Positions 6,303 through 6,878 of a stretch of 6,878 nt of DNA are shown here, in pieces. Under the pieces are notes generated by a model. That model had not been told where the DNA came from. It was given only the letters and a program-made list of their open reading frames with translations, and searched no databases. Within the stretch, counting starts at the first letter, position 1; every line of letters starts with the position of its first letter. A program made the translations under genes and the position numbers. Origin of the DNA: Chth-196 sp044376515 (GTDB taxonomy: Bacteria > Verrucomicrobiota > Verrucomicrobiia > Chthoniobacterales > Chthoniobacteraceae); the NCBI GenBank assembly GCA_044376515.1, contig JBILKV010000230.1, forward strand, positions 1-6,878. The letters are read 5' to 3'.

Positions 6303-6330
6303 CTGCTTTGTTTGGTAAGCAGTCGCGACT
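6303..6330. promoter_or_regulatory. Adjoining palindromes in the lacI-eda divergent gap
   Basis: CTGCTT (6303-6308) and AAGCAG (6317-6322) form a 20-bp site with an 8-base spacer. Directly overlapping it, AGTCGCGACT (6321-6330) is a perfect 10-bp palindrome. Both lie 68-95 bases upstream of the aldolase start, where activator or repressor sites are plausible. Short palindromes of this size also occur by chance, so these are weaker candidates than 6256-6274. Confidence 0.25.
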
Positions 6331-6397
6331 CCCTTCTTCCCCCCGGTGGATTCGGTTCTCTTCCTCCTCGCCCGGAGCAACAGCTCTAACCGCACTC

Positions 6398-6878
6398 ATG
6401 AACCAGCCTGCAGTACTCCCAGATCCGCTGCGCAAGGAGCTCTTCCAGCGTGGAATCATCGCTGTCCTCATTGTTGAGGACCCCGCCGACGCCCTGCCTC
6501 TGGCGCGAGCCCTTTTGGCCGGTGGGATCTCCTGCATCGAACTCACCCTGCGCACCTCCACCGCTTTGGACTCCGTCCGCGCGATTCGAGCCTCTTTTCC
6601 CGAGATGCTTGTTGGTGCCGGCACGGTCCTTTCGCCGTTGCAAGTCAACGAGGTGAAAGAGGCGGGAGCCGCCTTTGGTGTTTCCCCGGGAATGAATCCC
6701 CGAGTGGTTGCTGAGGCTCGTAACATTGGACTCCCGTTTGCTCCCGGTGTCTGCACGCCAACGGACATTGAATTTGCCGTGGAGCTGGGCTGCCGTTTGA
6801 TGAAGTTTTTTCCCTGCGAAACGAGTGGTGGGCTGCCATATCTCCGGCACATTGCCGCACCCTTTCACCACCTGGGTG
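6398..6878 (+). CDS. eda: 2-dehydro-3-deoxy-phosphogluconate (KDPG/KHG) aldolase, 3' end outside the window
   Basis: ATG 6398 opens a frame of 160 residues that runs off the window without a stop. It matches the class I KDPG/KHG aldolase TIM barrel, which splits 2-keto-3-deoxy-6-phosphogluconate into pyruvate and glyceraldehyde 3-phosphate in the cytoplasm. Landmarks are RGIIAVLIVED (18-28), IELTLRT (47-53) with catalytic Glu48 and phosphate/carboxylate-binding Arg52, VGAGTVLSP (72-80), GVSPGMNP (94-101), FAPGVCTP (114-121), and LMKFFPCE (134-141) with Lys136 as the Schiff-base lysine. The whole family is about 205-225 residues, so roughly the last quarter is missing, including the C-terminal phosphate loop. 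No other in-frame start lies nearby upstream, and no Shine-Dalgarno is at normal spacing (GGAG is about 20 bases away). It is divergent from the LacI regulator, probably its controller. KHG cleavage is a possible second activity. Confidence 0.93.
   Translation, partial: MNQPAVLPDPLRKELFQRGIIAVLIVEDPADALPLARALLAGGISCIELTLRTSTALDSVRAIRASFPEMLVGAGTVLSPLQVNEVKEAGAAFGVSPGMNPRVVAEARNIGLPFAPGVCTPTDIEFAVELGCRLMKFFPCETSGGLPYLRHIAAPFHHLG

Noticed and set aside
6298..6871. Minus-strand open frames of 184 and 161 codons at the right end
   Set aside because: They are antisense to the KDPG aldolase, whose catalytic motifs are clear on the plus strand, and have no recognisable protein features.

Overview
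This window looks like a piece of a GC-rich chromosome from the Planctomycetota-Verrucomicrobiota-Lentisphaerota group. The main evidence is the gene pair on the minus strand: a secreted protein with a Planctomycete-type cytochrome C domain plus DUF1549/DUF1553, followed by a Tat-exported DUF1501 protein. This pair is greatly expanded in those phyla. The verrucomicrobial style of the LacI regulator and the scarcity of clear Shine-Dalgarno sequences fit the same assignment. No mobile element, CRISPR array, tRNA or rRNA is visible.

Layout, left to right. (i) 2-277, plus strand: C-terminal end of a sugar phosphate isomerase/epimerase (AP-endonuclease-2-type TIM barrel). (ii) 310-984, plus strand: a small exported SGNH/GDSL hydrolase. 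(iii) 985-1144: a convergent gap with a possible terminator. (iv) 1145-2422, minus strand: DUF1501 protein. (v) 2436-4802, minus strand: one PSD1-DUF1549-DUF1553 reading frame interrupted by two in-frame TAA codons (4170-4172 and 4128-4130), so it appears as a 210-residue N-terminal piece and a 563-codon C-terminal piece. (vi) 4803-5209: non-coding, with one clear inverted repeat. (vii) 5210-6256, minus strand: LacI-family repressor. (viii) 6257-6397: divergent regulatory gap with several palindromes. (ix) 6398 to the window end, plus strand: KDPG/KHG aldolase, cut by the edge.

The genes suggest sugar or uronic-acid use. The LacI regulator stands divergent from a KDPG aldolase, which cleaves the end product of Entner-Doudoroff or uronate catabolism, and a palindrome lies over the LacI start. 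The isomerase and the SGNH hydrolase (possibly a carbohydrate deacetylase) fit polysaccharide breakdown. The DUF1549/DUF1553-DUF1501 pair is an exported system of unknown function with heme-binding-type motifs; its link to sugar use is inferred from position only.

The most striking observation is the twice-interrupted PSD1-DUF1549-DUF1553 gene. The 13 codons between the two stops still read as family-like protein in the same frame. No frameshift has occurred, and none of the five other visible gene ends uses TAA. Recent inactivation or a sequence error is the simplest explanation; readthrough or recoding is the more exciting but less likely one.
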